A DNA stretch of 64,000 nt from Pseudomonadota bacterium (GCA_021801255.1 JAJYYH010000033.1:124001-188000); one strand, 5' to 3'. Positions 9,294-19,051 are shown, numbered from the stretch's first letter. A program made the numbers and translations. The notes: generated by a model from the letters alone, not told the origin.

Positions 9294-10934
9294 ATGCGGG
9301 CACTGCTGGAGGGGCTCAAGGCACTCGGGCCGTTGCGTCTGGCGATGATGGCGGCGGTGGCGATCGGCACGCTCGGCCTGCTCGCGGTGCTGGCGCTGCG
9401 CGGCGGCGATCAGCGCATGGCGCTGCTCTACGGCGATCTCGATACGCGCGAATCGGCGCAGATGATCGAGCAGCTCGAGCGCGCGCACATCGCCCATCAG
9501 CTCGGCCATGACGGCGCCGAGATCCTCGTGCCCATCGATCAGGTGGCGAAGGCGCGTTTGCTGCTCGCCAAGGACGGGCTGCCGAGCGGGGGCTCGGTCG
9601 GCTACGAGATTTTTGACCGCTCCGATACCCTGACCGCCAATCAGTTCCAGCTCGCGATCGACCAGACCCGCGCGCTCGAGGGCGAACTCGCGCGCACCAT
9701 TCGCGCCATCCACGGCGTGCGCGCTGCCCGCGTGCATCTCGTGCTGCCGCGGCGCGAACCCTTTGCGCGCGAGCCCCAGGCGGCGCAGGCCAGCGTGCTG
9801 CTGACCATGGCCGGGGCGGCCCGGATGGACCGCGACGAGGTGCAGGCGGTTCTCAATCTCATCGCCGCGGCGGTGCCCGGATTGAAGCCGCAGAACATCG
9901 CCATTGTCGATAGCCGGGGCAATCTGCTCGCCCGCGCGGGCGAGCCGGTCGGCGATAGCGGCGCCGCGATGACCGCCGAGGAACTGCGCCGCGCCACCGA
10001 GCTTCGCCTGTCGCGCGCGGTCGAGGAGATGCTGGAACAAAGTGTTGGCTTCGGCCATGTGCGGGCGGAAACCTCGGTGCAGATGAATTTCGACCAGTTG
10101 CATCAGACCGAGGAGAAATATGACCCCGACGGGCAGGTGGTGCGGAGCCAGCAGAGCGTCTCGGACAATTCGAAATCCGCCGATGCCGCGAACAATGTTT
10201 CAGTGCAGAACAATCTGCCCAATCCCGACAACAATCCCTCCAACACGACCAACCAGGAAGCCCGCCAGGAGGACACCACCAACTACGAAATCAGCAAGAC
10301 CGTTCGCACCCTGGTGCATGACGCGCCGCAGATCCAGCGCATCAGCATCGCCGTCATGGTCGATGGCGTGAACGCGCCTGGAGCGAACGGCAAGATCGAG
10401 TGGCATGAGCGCGGCCCCGAGGAAATCGCGCATATCAGCGCCCTGGTGAAAAGCGCGATCGGCTTCGATGAGAAGCGCGGCGATGCGGTGCAGGTGGTGA
10501 GCATGCGTTTTGCCCAGCAGGATCCGGCGGCGCTCGCCGCGGCCGGGCCGCTCGGGCTCAATCTTGAGCGCGCCGACGTGATCCATCTCGCGGAAATCCT
10601 GCTTTTCGGGGTGATCGGCGTGCTGGCGCTGCTGGTGGTGCTGCGCCCGATGGTGTTGCGGCTGACGACGCTCGGCGCGCCGGCGCTCGCGGGCGGGGGG
10701 GAAGCCGGCGAGGATGCGGCGGCCGGCCCGGTGCTGGCCGGCAGCGAGGACGGGGCAGCGCTGGCCGGCTCTGGCAACGTGCCGCTGCTGATCGATGAGC
10801 GGATGACCACGCTGGCCAATATCGAGGGCCAGTTACGGGCCTCGGCAATTCGCAAGATCTCGGACCTGGTCGAAAAACATCCCGAGGAGTCGGTTGCGAT
10901 CATGCGTGGCTGGATGGCGCAGGAGCGGGCGTGA
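9294..10934 (+). CDS. fliF: Flagellar M-ring protein FliF
   Basis: A 546-residue MS-ring protein, the inner-membrane platform of the basal body. An N-terminal transmembrane segment (about residues 15-37, MMAAVAIGTLGLLAVLAL) precedes the YscJ/FliF ring-building domains with GYEIFDRSDTLTANQFQ, NYQRALEGELART-like sequence and VHLVLPRREPFARE. The FliF_C domain and a second membrane helix near residue 440 (LLFGVIGVLALLVVL) follow, and the short cytosolic tail is the FliG-binding end. ATG 9294 follows a G-rich stretch; an in-frame GTG at 9255 would add 13 residues. It heads fliF-fliG-fliH-fliN-flbD-flhA-flhF-fleN. Confidence 0.94.
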   Translation: MRALLEGLKALGPLRLAMMAAVAIGTLGLLAVLALRGGDQRMALLYGDLDTRESAQMIEQLERAHIAHQLGHDGAEILVPIDQVAKARLLLAKDGLPSGGSVGYEIFDRSDTLTANQFQLAIDQTRALEGELARTIRAIHGVRAARVHLVLPRREPFAREPQAAQASVLLTMAGAARMDRDEVQAVLNLIAAAVPGLKPQNIAIVDSRGNLLARAGEPVGDSGAAMTAEELRRATELRLSRAVEEMLEQSVGFGHVRAETSVQMNFDQLHQTEEKYDPDGQVVRSQQSVSDNSKSADAANNVSVQNNLPNPDNNPSNTTNQEARQEDTTNYEISKTVRTLVHDAPQIQRISIAVMVDGVNAPGANGKIEWHERGPEEIAHISALVKSAIGFDEKRGDAVQVVSMRFAQQDPAALAAAGPLGLNLERADVIHLAEILLFGVIGVLALLVVLRPMVLRLTTLGAPALAGGGEAGEDAAAGPVLAGSEDGAALAGSGNVPLLIDERMTTLANIEGQLRASAIRKISDLVEKHPEESVAIMRGWMAQERA

Positions 10935-10937
10935 GAC

Positions 10938-11951
10938 GTGGCGAAACTTGAAGAACAGCGCGGGCTGAACGGGGCACAGAAGGCGGCGATTCTGATGCTG
11001 GCGCTCGGCGAGGAGCAGAGCGGACGTCTCTTCGCGCTGATGCACGAGGACGAGATCCGTGAAATTTCCGCGGCGATGGCGCAGCTCGGCTCGGTGCGCG
11101 CCGATCTCGTCGAGCGGTTGTGCAGTGATTTTTCCGACAGCCTCGGCGGCACCGGCAATATCGTCGGCAGCTTCGAGAGCACCGAGCGGCTGCTCCAGCG
11201 CGCCCTGCCGCGCGATCGCGCGCAGCAGATCATGGAAGAAATCCGTGGCCCCGCCGGGCGGACGATGTGGGACAAGCTCGGCAACGTCAACGAGGCGGTG
11301 CTCGCCAATTATCTCAAGAACGAATACCCGCAGACGGTTGCCGTGGTTCTTTCCAAGGTGAAGCCCGAGCACGCGGCGCGCGTGCTGGCGCTGCTGCCGG
11401 AATCCTTCGCCATGGAAGTGGTGATGCGCATGTTGCGCATGGAGAGCGTGCAGAAGGACGTGCTCGAGGGTGTGGAGCGCACGCTGCGCGCCGAATTCAT
11501 GTCTAATCTCGCGCGCAGCACGCGGCGCGACTCGCACGAGATGATGGCGGAGATCTTCAACAATCTCGACCGCCAGAGCGAATCTCGCTTCCTTGCCGCG
11601 CTGGAGGAACGTAACCGCGAATCGGCCGAGCGTATCAAGGCGCTGATGTTCACTTTCGAGGATCTGCAGCGCCTGACGCCGATCGCGGTCCAGACCTTGC
11701 TGCGCGCGATCGAGAAGGACAAGCTCCCGATCGCCCTCAAGGGCGCCTCCGAGACACTGCGCGAGCTTTTCCTCGGCAATATGTCCGAGCGTGCCGGGCG
11801 ATTGCTGCGCGAGGAGATCGATGCGCTCGGTCCGGTCAAGCTGCGCGATGTCGATGAGGCGCAGGGCGCGATCGTGCTGGTCGCCAAGGAACTCGCCGCA
11901 CAGGGCCAGATCGAGATCGGCGAAGGCAAGGATGAGGAGTTGGTCTATTGA
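10938..11951 (+). CDS. fliG: Flagellar motor switch protein FliG
   Basis: A 337-residue rotor/switch protein that binds FliF, FliM and MotA. The N-terminal domain begins [19 protein letters not shown]; the middle domain carries the EHPQ-type motif as [20 protein letters not shown]. The C-terminal domain contains [20 protein letters not shown] and [20 protein letters not shown] with the charged residues that interact with the stator. The start is GTG three bases after the fliF stop, preceded by GGAG. It ends in a TTGA overlap with fliH. Confidence 0.95.
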   Translation: MAKLEEQRGLNGAQKAAILMLALGEEQSGRLFALMHEDEIREISAAMAQLGSVRADLVERLCSDFSDSLGGTGNIVGSFESTERLLQRALPRDRAQQIMEEIRGPAGRTMWDKLGNVNEAVLANYLKNEYPQTVAVVLSKVKPEHAARVLALLPESFAMEVVMRMLRMESVQKDVLEGVERTLRAEFMSNLARSTRRDSHEMMAEIFNNLDRQSESRFLAALEERNRESAERIKALMFTFEDLQRLTPIAVQTLLRAIEKDKLPIALKGASETLRELFLGNMSERAGRLLREEIDALGPVKLRDVDEAQGAIVLVAKELAAQGQIEIGEGKDEELVY

Positions 11952-12643
11952 ACGCCGGCGAAACCGCGCAGGCGCGCGCGCGCGCCAAGGCGCCGATGAT
12001 GTTCGTCGAGGATTTCGACGCGCCCGAGGCCGCTCCCGCGGACCCCGACGAGAACGCCGAGCCCGAGATTATCGCGCCGCTATTATCCGAGGACGATATC
12101 GCGCAGGCGCGCGAGCGCGGCTATGCCGAGGGGATGGCGGCGGGACGCGCGGCGGCGATCGGGGCGCGCGAGGTCGCGCTTGATGGCGCGGTCGCGGCCA
12201 TCCGCACGGCGCTCGCCGAGGCGCGCACGGCCGCCATCGGGCGCGCCGACGCGCTCGCCCAGGCCCAGGCGGCAATGCTGACCGCCTCGCTCGCCGTGGT
12301 GCTGCCCGACCTCGTGCGCCGCCACGGGGCCGCCGAGATCACCCGGCTGATCCGCGAAATCCTGCCGCCGATGGCGCTTGAGCCCGAAATCGCGATCCAT
12401 GTCGCGCCGGGCAGCGCGGCCGCCGTGACCGCGGAACTCGCGCGGCTCGATCCGCTGCTCGCGGGGCGCGTGCGGATCGAGCCGGAGAGTGGGATGGCGG
12501 CGAGCGATGTGACGATCACCTGGAAGGAGGGCCGTCTGGTGCGTGACGGCGCGGCTCTCCGGCGCCGGCTTGACGAAGTGTGGCAGCGCTTCGGGCTGGC
12601 AATGGACATCCCTGCCGAGGAGGAGATGGCCGATGCCGAATGA
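11948..12643 (+). CDS. fliH: FliH-like flagellar export protein (FlbE-type)
   Basis: A 231-residue FliH-family protein; FliH regulates the export ATPase FliI and ties it to the C ring. The N-terminal half is acidic and disordered with [20 protein letters not shown], a typical FliH signature (Gly/Ala-spaced helix). The C-terminal half ([20 protein letters not shown] ... [20 protein letters not shown]) is the stator-like domain. The start is TTG at 11948, overlapping the fliG stop and preceded by AGGATGAGGAG; ATG 11996 is an alternative. fliI is not in view. Position between fliG and fliN equals flbE in Caulobacter. Confidence 0.85.
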   Translation: MNAGETAQARARAKAPMMFVEDFDAPEAAPADPDENAEPEIIAPLLSEDDIAQARERGYAEGMAAGRAAAIGAREVALDGAVAAIRTALAEARTAAIGRADALAQAQAAMLTASLAVVLPDLVRRHGAAEITRLIREILPPMALEPEIAIHVAPGSAAAVTAELARLDPLLAGRVRIEPESGMAASDVTITWKEGRLVRDGAALRRRLDEVWQRFGLAMDIPAEEEMADAE

Positions 12644-12956
12644 ACCCGATTTTATCGAGGCCGGCGCCGCCCTCGATGGCGGTGACACGACGACGCCGCG
12701 CGGCGTCCGTGACCTCGAAGCGGTCTATGACATCCCGGTCACGGTGATCGCCGTCCTCGGCAAGGCGACGATGCAGGTGAACCAACTGCTCAAGCTCGGC
12801 CGTGGCGCCGTCGTCGAGCTTGACCGCAAACTCGGCGAGGCGATCGACATCTATGTCAATAACCGCTTGGTGGCGCGCGGCGAGGTGGTGATGGTGGATG
12901 ACAACCGGCTCGGCGTCACGATGACCGAAATCGTCAAGGCCGATCGGGTGGTTTGA
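12633..12956 (+). CDS. fliN: Flagellar motor switch protein FliN
   Basis: A 107-residue C-ring component consisting of a short acidic N-terminus and one SpoA domain. The domain runs from DIPVTVIAVLGKATMQVNQL through LLKLGRGAVVELDRKLGE, DIYVNNRLVARGEVVMVDD and RLGVTMTEIV, the standard FliN/FliY fold sequence. ATG 12633 has AGGAGGAG eight to nine bases upstream and overlaps the fliH end by 11 bases, so translation is coupled. Confidence 0.95.
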   Translation: MPNEPDFIEAGAALDGGDTTTPRGVRDLEAVYDIPVTVIAVLGKATMQVNQLLKLGRGAVVELDRKLGEAIDIYVNNRLVARGEVVMVDDNRLGVTMTEIVKADRVV

Positions 12957-12968
12957 GGGGCGCGGGCG

Positions 12969-14366
12969 ATGCGGGTGCTGATCATCGGCTCACTGGCCGC
13001 CGAACTCGGGCAGGCCGCCCGCATCGCCATCGCGCGCGGCGCGCGGCTCGATCAGGCCGACGATATCGCGCAGGGGCTGGTGCGGTTGCGCGCCGATGCC
13101 CGCGTCGATCTCGTGCTCTGCGATATCACCCATGACATTGCGGCGCTGATCCGCGCGATGTTCGCCGAGCGCATCCTGGTGCCCGTCGTGGCGTGCGGTG
13201 TCGGCCATGACGCCGAGGCGGCGGCCGCTTCCATCCGCGCCGGGGCGCGGGAATTTCTGCCGCTGCCGCCGGATGCCGATCTGATCGCGGCGATCCTCGA
13301 GGCGGCGGCGGGCGAGAGCCATGCGATGGTGGCCCATGATCCGGCGATGCTCGCCGCCATCCGCCGCGCCGAGCAGGTGGCGCGCGCCGAGGCTTCGGTG
13401 CTGATCTGCGGCGAATCGGGCACCGGCAAGGAGGTTCTGGCCCGCCATATCCATCGCCGCTCACGCCGCGCGCATGGGCCCTTCATTGCCATGAACTGCG
13501 CCGCGATCCCGGAGAACCTCCTCGAATCTGAAATGTTCGGCCACGAAAAAGGCGCGTTTTCGGGGGCCATCGCGCGCCGCGTGGGGAAATTCGAGGCCGC
13601 CGATGGCGGCACGCTGCTGCTCGATGAGATCAGCGAAATGGACATTCGCCTGCAGGCGAAGCTGTTGCGCGCGCTGCAGGAGCGCGAGATCGACCGGCTT
13701 GGCGGCGCCGGGCCGGTGAAGGTGAATGCGCGCATCCTTGCCACCACCAACCGCGATCTGCCGGGGGAAGTCGCGGCCGGGCGGTTCCGCGAGGATCTCT
13801 ATTTTCGCCTCAACGTCGTGAACCTTCGGATCCCGCCCCTGCGCGAGCGTCCCGGCGATATCGCAGCACTTGCCGCCCATTTCGCGCGCCGCTTCGCCGA
13901 GGTGAACGGGTTGCCGCCGCGCCCGCTGGCGCCCGCCGCGCTCGCGCTGCTCCAGGCGCATCCCTGGCGCGGCAATGTTCGCGAGCTTGAGAACATTCTG
14001 CACCGCGCCGTGCTGCTCGCCGAGGGCGAGGAGATTGGCGCCGACGCGATCGAACTCTCGGCGACCCCGCGGAACCCGCTCCCGGCGACCCCCATGCCCG
14101 CCCCGGCGCCTGTGGGGAGCGCGCCGCCCATTGGCAACGCGGGGGCGGGCGGGGGTGTTGCGGCGCTGGTCGGGCGCACGGTGGAGGAGGTCGAGCGCGA
14201 CCTGATCCTCGAAACGCTCGGCCATACCCTTGGCAATCGCACGCACGCCGCGATCATTCTCGGCATCTCCATCCGCGCGCTGCGCAACAAGCTGCGCGAC
14301 TACGCCGCGCGGGGTCTCGCGGTGCCGCCGCCCGCCGGCAACCTGGCGTCGGTCGAGGCCGCCTGA
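12969..14366 (+). CDS. flbD: FlbD-type sigma-54-dependent transcriptional activator
   Basis: A 465-residue enhancer-binding protein. Residues 1-115 are a degenerate receiver: the N-terminal acidic pair is absent (VLIIGSLAAE) although an Asp remains at VLCD. The AAA+ domain has Walker A GESGTGKE (148-155), the sigma-54 contact loop GAFSGA (195-200, usually GAFTGA) and Walker B GGTLLLDE (213-220), then the arginine-finger region. A Pro/Gly/Ala linker leads to a Fis-type helix-turn-helix (HAAIILGISIRALRNKLRDY). The gene order and degenerate receiver match Caulobacter FlbD, which activates late flagellar genes from sigma-54 promoters. Start is ATG 12969. Confidence 0.93.
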   Translation: MRVLIIGSLAAELGQAARIAIARGARLDQADDIAQGLVRLRADARVDLVLCDITHDIAALIRAMFAERILVPVVACGVGHDAEAAAASIRAGAREFLPLPPDADLIAAILEAAAGESHAMVAHDPAMLAAIRRAEQVARAEASVLICGESGTGKEVLARHIHRRSRRAHGPFIAMNCAAIPENLLESEMFGHEKGAFSGAIARRVGKFEAADGGTLLLDEISEMDIRLQAKLLRALQEREIDRLGGAGPVKVNARILATTNRDLPGEVAAGRFREDLYFRLNVVNLRIPPLRERPGDIAALAAHFARRFAEVNGLPPRPLAPAALALLQAHPWRGNVRELENILHRAVLLAEGEEIGADAIELSATPRNPLPATPMPAPAPVGSAPPIGNAGAGGGVAALVGRTVEEVERDLILETLGHTLGNRTHAAIILGISIRALRNKLRDYAARGLAVPPPAGNLASVEAA

Positions 14367-14373
14367 GAGCCGC

Positions 14374-16467
14374 ATGAGCGACGCCGCGGTCAAGGCCGGG
14401 CCCTGGCTACAGACGCTCGGAGCGCGTCTGAAATTCTATATTCCGGGTAGCGATATCGGGTTGGCGCTCGGCGTGGTGGCGCTGCTGTCGGTGCTGGTGC
14501 TGCCGCTGCCGCCCTTCGTGCTCGATATCGGCCTGTCGCTTTCCATCACCGCCTCGATCCTCGTTCTCATGGTCGCGCTGTTTCTCGAAAAACCGCTCGA
14601 TTTCAGCAGTTTTCCGACCATGCTGCTGCTCACCACGCTGCTGCGCCTGGCGCTTGAGGTGGCGACCACGCGGCTCATTCTCTCGCACGGCAATGAGGGC
14701 CCGCTCGCGGCGGGGCATGTGGTGGCGGCGTTCGGCGGCTTTCTGATGGGCGGCGATGTGGTGATCGGGCTGATCCTGTTCGCCATTTTGCTGGTGGTGA
14801 ACTTCATGGTCATCACCAAGGGCTCGGGCCGTATCGCCGAGGTTTCCGCCCGCTTCAGCCTCGATGCCATGCCGGGCAAGCAGATGGCGATCGATGCCGA
14901 TCTTTCCTCGGGCATGATCGATGACAAGACGGCGCGGCTGCGGCGGCGCGATCTGGAGGCGGAGAGCGGGTTTTACGGCGCGATGGATGGCGCGGCGCGT
15001 TTTGTGCGGGGCGATGCGATCGCCGCGCTGATCATCACCGCGATCAACATCCTGGGCGGGCTCACCATCGGCCTGGTGCGCCATGGCATGCCGTTCGCCG
15101 ATGCCGCGGCAACCTTCACCATGCTCACCGTGGGCGACGGGCTGGTGGCGCAGATCCCGGCGCTCCTGGTCTCGACCGCGGCCGGCATCGTGGTGACCAA
15201 GGGCGGCATGGAGGGCAAGGCCGATGTCGCGCTGTTGGGCGAGATCGGCGGGCGGCCGAAGCCGCTCGCGCTCGCCGCCGGGGCGGCCAGCGTGCTGGCG
15301 CTGATGCCCGGCCTGCCGGCCTTGCCCTTTCTCGGCCTGGCCGGTCTGGCGGGGGGGGCGGCGTGGCTGCGCCATCGCCATCCCCTGGGAATGATCCCGG
15401 CGCGCGCGACCGATCCGCCGAAATTGCCGCCCGAGCCGCCGATCAGCGAGGCGCTGCGCATCGATCTCATCCGGCTCGAACTCGGCTATGGGTTGCTGGC
15501 GCTGGCCAGCGGCGAGCAGCCGCGTCTGACCGAGCAGATCAAGGCGATGCGCCGCACCATCGCCAGCGAGATGGGCTTCGTGCTGCCGCCCGTGCGCATC
15601 CAGGACAATATGCAGCTGCCGGCCGAGGGCTACGCCATCCGCATCAAGGAAATCGAGGCCGGGCACGGCGAGTTGCGCTTGCAGGCGCTGCTCGCCATGG
15701 ACCCCAAGGGCGGCCGGCCGGATTTGCCGGGCGAGAACACGACCGAGCCGGCGTTTGGCCTCCCCGCGCTCTGGATTTCGCCGGAGGCGCGGGAGGAGGC
15801 GGTGTTTCGCGGCTGCACCGTGGTCGATCCGCCGAGCGTGCTGGCGACGCACCTCACCGAACTCGTGCGCGAGAACATGGCCGAGATTCTGTCTTACGCC
15901 GAGACGCAAAAGCTGCTCGATGAACTGCCGCGCGAGCAGCAGAAGCTGGTGGCCGATCTCATCCCCTCGCAGATCACCGTGGGCGGGCTGCAGCGGGTGT
16001 TGCAAGCGCTGCTCGCCGAGCGGGTTTCGATCCGCGATCTGCCGACCATCCTGGAGGGCGTGCAGGAAGCAACGAGCGCGGGCGGGCGCGGCCTCAACGG
16101 CATCGTCACCCATGTCCGCGTCCGTCTCGCCCGGCAATTGAGCGACAGCCATGTCGGCCCTGGCGGCTATATTCCCCTCGTGACGCTGTCGCCGGAGTGG
16201 GAGGGGGCGTTTGCCGATGCGCTGGTCGGCCCGGTGGAGGACCGGCAGCTCGCCATGTCGGCGCCGCGGCTGCAGGAATTCATGCAGCGTTTCCGCGCGG
16301 TTTTCGAACAGGCCGCGGCGAGCGGCGAGGCGCCGGCGTTGCTCACCAGCGCCGCTGTCCGGGCGCAGCTCCGCGCGATCGTCGAGCGCATCCGCCCGGC
16401 CACCCCCGTCCTCGCGCAACCCGAGATCCACCCGCGCGCCCGCATCCGCACGGTCGGCACGATCTGA
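14374..16467 (+). CDS. flhA: Flagellar export gate protein FlhA
   Basis: A 697-residue inner-membrane export gate. About eight transmembrane helices occupy residues 25-330; between them lies the conserved loop RFSLDAMPGKQMAIDADLSS with MIDDKTARLRRRDLEAESGF. The cytosolic domain (about 345-697) binds chaperone-substrate complexes and contains YVIRIKEIE-like and VDPPSVLATHLTELVRENMA sequences. The ATG at 14374 lies seven bases after the flbD stop. A tandem-repeat spacer separates it from flhF. Confidence 0.96.
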   Translation: MSDAAVKAGPWLQTLGARLKFYIPGSDIGLALGVVALLSVLVLPLPPFVLDIGLSLSITASILVLMVALFLEKPLDFSSFPTMLLLTTLLRLALEVATTRLILSHGNEGPLAAGHVVAAFGGFLMGGDVVIGLILFAILLVVNFMVITKGSGRIAEVSARFSLDAMPGKQMAIDADLSSGMIDDKTARLRRRDLEAESGFYGAMDGAARFVRGDAIAALIITAINILGGLTIGLVRHGMPFADAAATFTMLTVGDGLVAQIPALLVSTAAGIVVTKGGMEGKADVALLGEIGGRPKPLALAAGAASVLALMPGLPALPFLGLAGLAGGAAWLRHRHPLGMIPARATDPPKLPPEPPISEALRIDLIRLELGYGLLALASGEQPRLTEQIKAMRRTIASEMGFVLPPVRIQDNMQLPAEGYAIRIKEIEAGHGELRLQALLAMDPKGGRPDLPGENTTEPAFGLPALWISPEAREEAVFRGCTVVDPPSVLATHLTELVRENMAEILSYAETQKLLDELPREQQKLVADLIPSQITVGGLQRVLQALLAERVSIRDLPTILEGVQEATSAGGRGLNGIVTHVRVRLARQLSDSHVGPGGYIPLVTLSPEWEGAFADALVGPVEDRQLAMSAPRLQEFMQRFRAVFEQAAASGEAPALLTSAAVRAQLRAIVERIRPATPVLAQPEIHPRARIRTVGTI

Positions 16468-16517
16468 TATGGTCCTCCTGGCTGATATGGTCCTTCTGGC
16501 TGATATGATCTTCCCGA
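16464..16517. repeat. Tandem repeat, 18-bp unit x3
   Basis: Copies CTGATATGGTCCTCCTGG (16464-16481), CTGATATGGTCCTTCTGG (16482-16499) and CTGATATGATCTTCCCGA (16500-16517). The first copy contains the flhA stop codon (TGA 16465-16467), and the copies extend into the 150-base flhA-flhF spacer. The divergence gradient suggests stepwise slippage. No regulatory role is evident. Confidence 0.9.
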
Positions 16518-16617
16518 CCGAGACGCCCGCCCCGGCCGATCCGATCGCGCGGCGCCGGCATGACACAAAGCCTCCGGCCAGCGGTTTGGCGGGGCCATTC
16601 CCGAGGACAGGCCCGGC

Positions 16618-17547
16618 ATGCGGCTGAAACTTTATCGCGCGGCGAGCATGGCGGCGGCGATGGCGGAATTGCGCCGCGAACTCGGTTCGGAGGCGCTTAT
16701 CCTCGGCAGCCGGCGGGTCGCGGGCGGGATCGAGATCACCGCCGCGCTCGATCCCGGCGCGCCGGACAGGCTCGCCCCTGGCGCGGCGGCGGGGGAGGCG
16801 TCGCGCCGTGCCGTGCTGGCGTTTCATGGCGTGCCGGAAGGGCTTGCCGGATTGCTCGAAGAAGGCGAGATGGCGGCGGCGCTCGCGCGGCATTTCCGCT
16901 TCGCGGCCCTGCCGCTCGCCACCGGCGGATCGCCGCTTTTGTTCGCAGGCCCACCGGGGGCGGGCAAGACGCTGACGGTGGCGCGGCTGGCGACCCGGCT
17001 GGTGCTGGCCGGAGAGCGACCGCTGGTGATTTCCGCCGATGGCCAGCGGGCGGGGGCGACCGAGCAACTCGCCGCCTACACGCGGCTTCTCGGCCTTTCC
17101 CTGCTGGTGGCGAGCCAGCCGGCCTCGCTCGGCCGTGCCCTGGGACGGCGCAGCGCCGGCGCGCCGGTGCTGATCGATGCGCCGGGATGCAATCCCTTCG
17201 ACGTCGCGGCGCAGCGCGATCTCGCGGCGCTCGCCGGGGCGGCGGGGGCAACCCTGGTGGTGGTGTTGCCGGCCGGGCTCGATGGCGCGGAAGCGGCCGA
17301 TCTCGCGGCGGCGTTCAACGCGCTCGGGGCTTTGTTCCTGGTGGTCACCCGCCTTGATCTGGCGCGCCGCCTGGGCAGTCTGCTGGCGGCCGCGGCGGGC
17401 GGTCGTCTCGCGTTGGCCGAGGCCGGGGTCAGCGGCAATGCCGCGGATGGGCTGGTGCCGATGACCCCGACCTTTCTTGCCGCGCGGCTGCAACCTCCCG
17501 CCCCCCCGCCGGTCCATGAGTTTTTGTTGGCAGAGGCCCAGGCATGA
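16618..17547 (+). CDS. flhF: FlhF-like SRP-family GTPase
   Basis: A 309-residue SRP-type GTPase that sets flagellar pole placement with FlhG/FleN. After a short basic N-terminal region (KLYRAASMAAAMAELRRELG, a FlhF hallmark) and N domain come G1 GPPGAGKT, ADGQRAGATEQLAAYTRLLG (the D-x-R-x-GA-x-EQL motif), a G3-like DAPGCNP in place of DTAGR, and G4 TRLD in VTRLDLARRLGSLL. It is shorter than Bacillus FlhF. It overlaps fleN by four bases (ATGA). Confidence 0.88.
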   Translation: MRLKLYRAASMAAAMAELRRELGSEALILGSRRVAGGIEITAALDPGAPDRLAPGAAAGEASRRAVLAFHGVPEGLAGLLEEGEMAAALARHFRFAALPLATGGSPLLFAGPPGAGKTLTVARLATRLVLAGERPLVISADGQRAGATEQLAAYTRLLGLSLLVASQPASLGRALGRRSAGAPVLIDAPGCNPFDVAAQRDLAALAGAAGATLVVVLPAGLDGAEAADLAAAFNALGALFLVVTRLDLARRLGSLLAAAAGGRLALAEAGVSGNAADGLVPMTPTFLAARLQPPAPPPVHEFLLAEAQA

Positions 17548-18353
17548 TACCCGAGACCAGCGTCCATTTTCCGCCCGCGACCATCCTGCCATTTCGGCGC
17601 GGGCGTCTGATCGCGGTCGCCTCGGGCAAGGGGGGGGTGGGAAAAACCTGGCTCTCCATCACGCTGGCGCATGCCCTGGCGCGGGCCGGGCAGCGGGTGC
17701 TGCTGTTCGATGGCGATCTCGGCCTGGCCAATGTCGATATCCAGCTCGGCCTCCTGCCGGCGCACGATCTCGGTGGCGTGATCGCCGGGCGCGCCAGTCT
17801 GGCGGAAAGCGTGGTCACTTTCGCCGCCGGCGGGTTCGACATCCTCGCCGGACGGTCGGGCTCGGGGGCGCTCGCCAGCCTCGATGCGCCGGCGCTGGCG
17901 CGGGTGCTGGCGGAACTGCGGGCCGCCACCGCGCTCTACCAGTCGGTCGTGCTCGATCTCGGCGCCGGGCTCGATCGCGTGGTGCGGCGGCTGGCGGCGG
18001 CGGCGGATACGCTGCTGGTGGTCGCGACCGATGAGCCGACCAGCCTTACCGATGCCTATGCGGTGCTCAAGCTGCACGCCGCTGATTGCGCGGGCGGGAA
18101 CGCCGATACGCGGGTGGTGGTGAACCAGGCGGCGAGCGCCAGTGCCGGCGCGCGCACCTTCGCCACCCTGGCGCGGGCTTGCGGGGCGTTTCTGGGCAAG
18201 GCGCCGGCATTTGCCGGCGTCGTGCGGCGCGACGAGCGGGTGCGCGAGACCCTCCGGCGTCAGGGCCTGCTGTTGACGCGCCACCCCGCGAGCCCGGCCG
18301 CCGCCGATATCGAGCAGCTCGCCGCCACCCTTCTCGCCCGCGTTGTGGCCTGA
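17544..18353 (+). CDS. fleN: MinD-like ATPase FleN/FlhG
   Basis: A 269-residue ParA/MinD-family ATPase controlling flagellar number, a partner of FlhF. It carries the deviant Walker A KGGVGKT (residues 29-35, in VASGKGGVGKTWLS), FDGDLGLANVDIQLG, the Walker B-like VVLDLGAGL and VVVNQAASASAG. A short N-terminal extension precedes the ATPase fold. The C-terminus lacks an obvious amphipathic membrane-targeting helix, though I cannot exclude one. It is the last gene of the flagellar run and converges on the next gene with eight bases between stops. Confidence 0.9.
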   Translation: MIPETSVHFPPATILPFRRGRLIAVASGKGGVGKTWLSITLAHALARAGQRVLLFDGDLGLANVDIQLGLLPAHDLGGVIAGRASLAESVVTFAAGGFDILAGRSGSGALASLDAPALARVLAELRAATALYQSVVLDLGAGLDRVVRRLAAAADTLLVVATDEPTSLTDAYAVLKLHAADCAGGNADTRVVVNQAASASAGARTFATLARACGAFLGKAPAFAGVVRRDERVRETLRRQGLLLTRHPASPAAADIEQLAATLLARVVA

Positions 18354-18361
18354 ACGCGACG

Positions 18362-18979
18362 CTATTTCGGCAAGGCCGGCACCGTGCTGTCGGCGGGCAC
18401 CGGTACCTGGGCGACATTGAGGGTGAGCGAGACCATCACGTAATAGCCGGTGACGCCGATCAGATCGACCACGCCCTGCGCGCCGAAACGCGCCATCGCG
18501 GCGTTGTAGGTGGCATCGGAGACGTTTTTCGTGGTCAGCAGCTCGTTGCAGAAATCATAGACCACGGTCTCGTCGGCGCTCATCCCGGCGGGGCGGCGGC
18601 GCTGCGCGATGGCGTCGGCGATCGCCGGCGACAGCCCGGCCTTCATCGCGAACTGGTAATGCGCATACCACTCGAACTGCGCGTCCCAGGCGCGCGCCAC
18701 CAGCAGGATGGCAAGCTCGTTGAGCCGGTGCGGGAGGGAGGTCTTGAAACGCACGTATTCGCCGACCCGTTGCAGTCGGTCGGCGAGATCGGGGCTGCGC
18801 AGCCAGGCGTTGAACGGTCCGGCGAGCCCGCCGCGCGGCCCGGCGGCGATAGCCCTGGCGACCGCCTGCTGCTCGGGCGTCATCTGCTCGGGCGCGAGCG
18901 GGGGAAAGCGCTCCTCGGCGTGCAGCGTGCCAGCGCAGGCGAGGAGCGTGAGGGCGGCGAGGGCGAGCGGGGCGTGCAT
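18362..18979 (-). CDS. Secreted carboxymuconolactone decarboxylase (CMD/AhpD-fold) family protein
   Basis: A 205-residue protein with a signal peptide (residues 1-21, ending LHA) followed by a CMD-fold domain: FNAWLRSPDLADRLQRVGEY, LPHRLNELAILLVARAWDAQ and FEWYAHYQFA. The CxxC pair of AhpD-type peroxidase partners is absent, so a redox role like AhpD is unlikely. Substrate unknown. AAGGAGG just upstream of ATG 18979 is a strong ribosome site. It is a single gene between the flagellar run and a protease gene. Confidence 0.82.
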   Translation of the reverse strand: MHAPLALAALTLLACAGTLHAEERFPPLAPEQMTPEQQAVARAIAAGPRGGLAGPFNAWLRSPDLADRLQRVGEYVRFKTSLPHRLNELAILLVARAWDAQFEWYAHYQFAMKAGLSPAIADAIAQRRRPAGMSADETVVYDFCNELLTTKNVSDATYNAAMARFGAQGVVDLIGVTGYYVMVSLTLNVAQVPVPADSTVPALPK

Positions 18980-19051
18980 GGGGCCTCCTTGGCTTGCAGC
19001 GCGGGGTGAGCGGGTCGGGATGGGAGGGCGTCGGCGGGGTTGTCCGCTCCT

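Noticed and set aside
14407-17592. A very long open frame on the minus strand (about 1060 codons) opposite flhA-flhF-fleN
   Set aside because: It is low-complexity Arg/Gln/Gly sequence with no domain, and the plus strand carries three well-recognised genes; long antisense frames are expected at this GC content.
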